Below are positions 21,011 to 21,055 of a stretch of 21,055 bases of DNA, in pieces. Below the pieces are notes generated by a model. That model was not told where the DNA came from. It saw only the letters and a list, made by a program, of their open reading frames with translations, and did not search any database. Source of the DNA: CAYXTC01 sp964479375 (GTDB taxonomy: Bacteria; Patescibacteriota; Minisyncoccia; Minisyncoccales; GWA2-38-27); contig CAYZKD010000013.1 in assembly GCA_964479375.1 (NCBI GenBank), forward strand, positions 1-21,055, given 5' to 3'. Within the stretch, counting starts at the first letter, position 1. Each line of letters begins with the position of its first letter. Made by a program: the position numbers and the translations under genes.

Positions 21011-21055
21011 TAACAAGATGGAACAAAAGTAAGGGGAATTTGAATTTGTTTTAAG

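Overview
The window looks like a chromosomal segment of a Candidate Phyla Radiation (Patescibacteria, probably Parcubacteria-like) bacterium. The evidence is compact genes with 1-14 nt overlaps, many short genes of unknown function, an elongation factor P with a deviant tip loop, a DUF3175 gene, a short gamma-type DnaX, and a UvrD-like helicase fused to a RecB-type nuclease. TGA works as an ordinary stop (fmt and the pyrimidine-nucleotidase gene end in TGA within ATGA overlaps), so this is not a code-25 lineage. The taxonomic assignment is inference from gene content, not a computed placement.

Layout. Bases 1-1470: a probable 3' gene end, a WG-repeat protein grown by a perfect 102-nt duplication, a small lipoprotein, possible coding debris and a 53-aa membrane protein. 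Bases 1474-3346 (minus): thpR-murC. Bases 3381-6766 (plus): a protein with two homologous halves, then a 92-aa unknown overlapping a helix-hairpin-helix protein that looks like a Pol X 8-kDa domain on a foreign C-terminus, then fmt and efp. Bases 6823-11440 (minus): a membrane protein, the helicase-nuclease, TspO and a UMPH-1-like nucleotidase. Bases 11809-12985 (minus): a nucleotidyltransferase-like gene, dgkA and DUF3175. Bases 13020-15898 (minus): a small CxxC protein, pyrB, a PEGA-type lipoprotein and a three-helix membrane protein. Bases 15983-17503 (minus): a GNAT gene broken by two homopolymer indels and a TIM-barrel isomerase-like gene starting with GTG. Bases 17773-17939: a nested hairpin element next to tRNA-Gln(UUG). 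Bases 17953-19723 (minus): gtrA-dnaX. Bases 19821-21010: an SCQGH-motif protein, a protein of 20 perfect heptads (GDVSGIS type), and divergent promoters at the right edge.

The most unusual signal is a 63-nt module present three times (13022-13084, 14466-14528, 20250-20312). Each copy lies between two minus-strand genes and runs from a GC-rich hairpin with a T-run to the -35 box of the next gene. In the third copy the hairpin loop is the reverse complement of the other two. Other points of interest are several -10 boxes placed so close to start codons that the mRNAs could be leaderless, two tandem-repeat proteins expanded by identical DNA repeats, and a terminator hairpin built into the last codons of a gene.

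Most genes are housekeeping (cell wall, translation initiation and elongation, repair, replication, lipid and nucleotide metabolism). I see no CRISPR array, transposase, rRNA or complete phage module.
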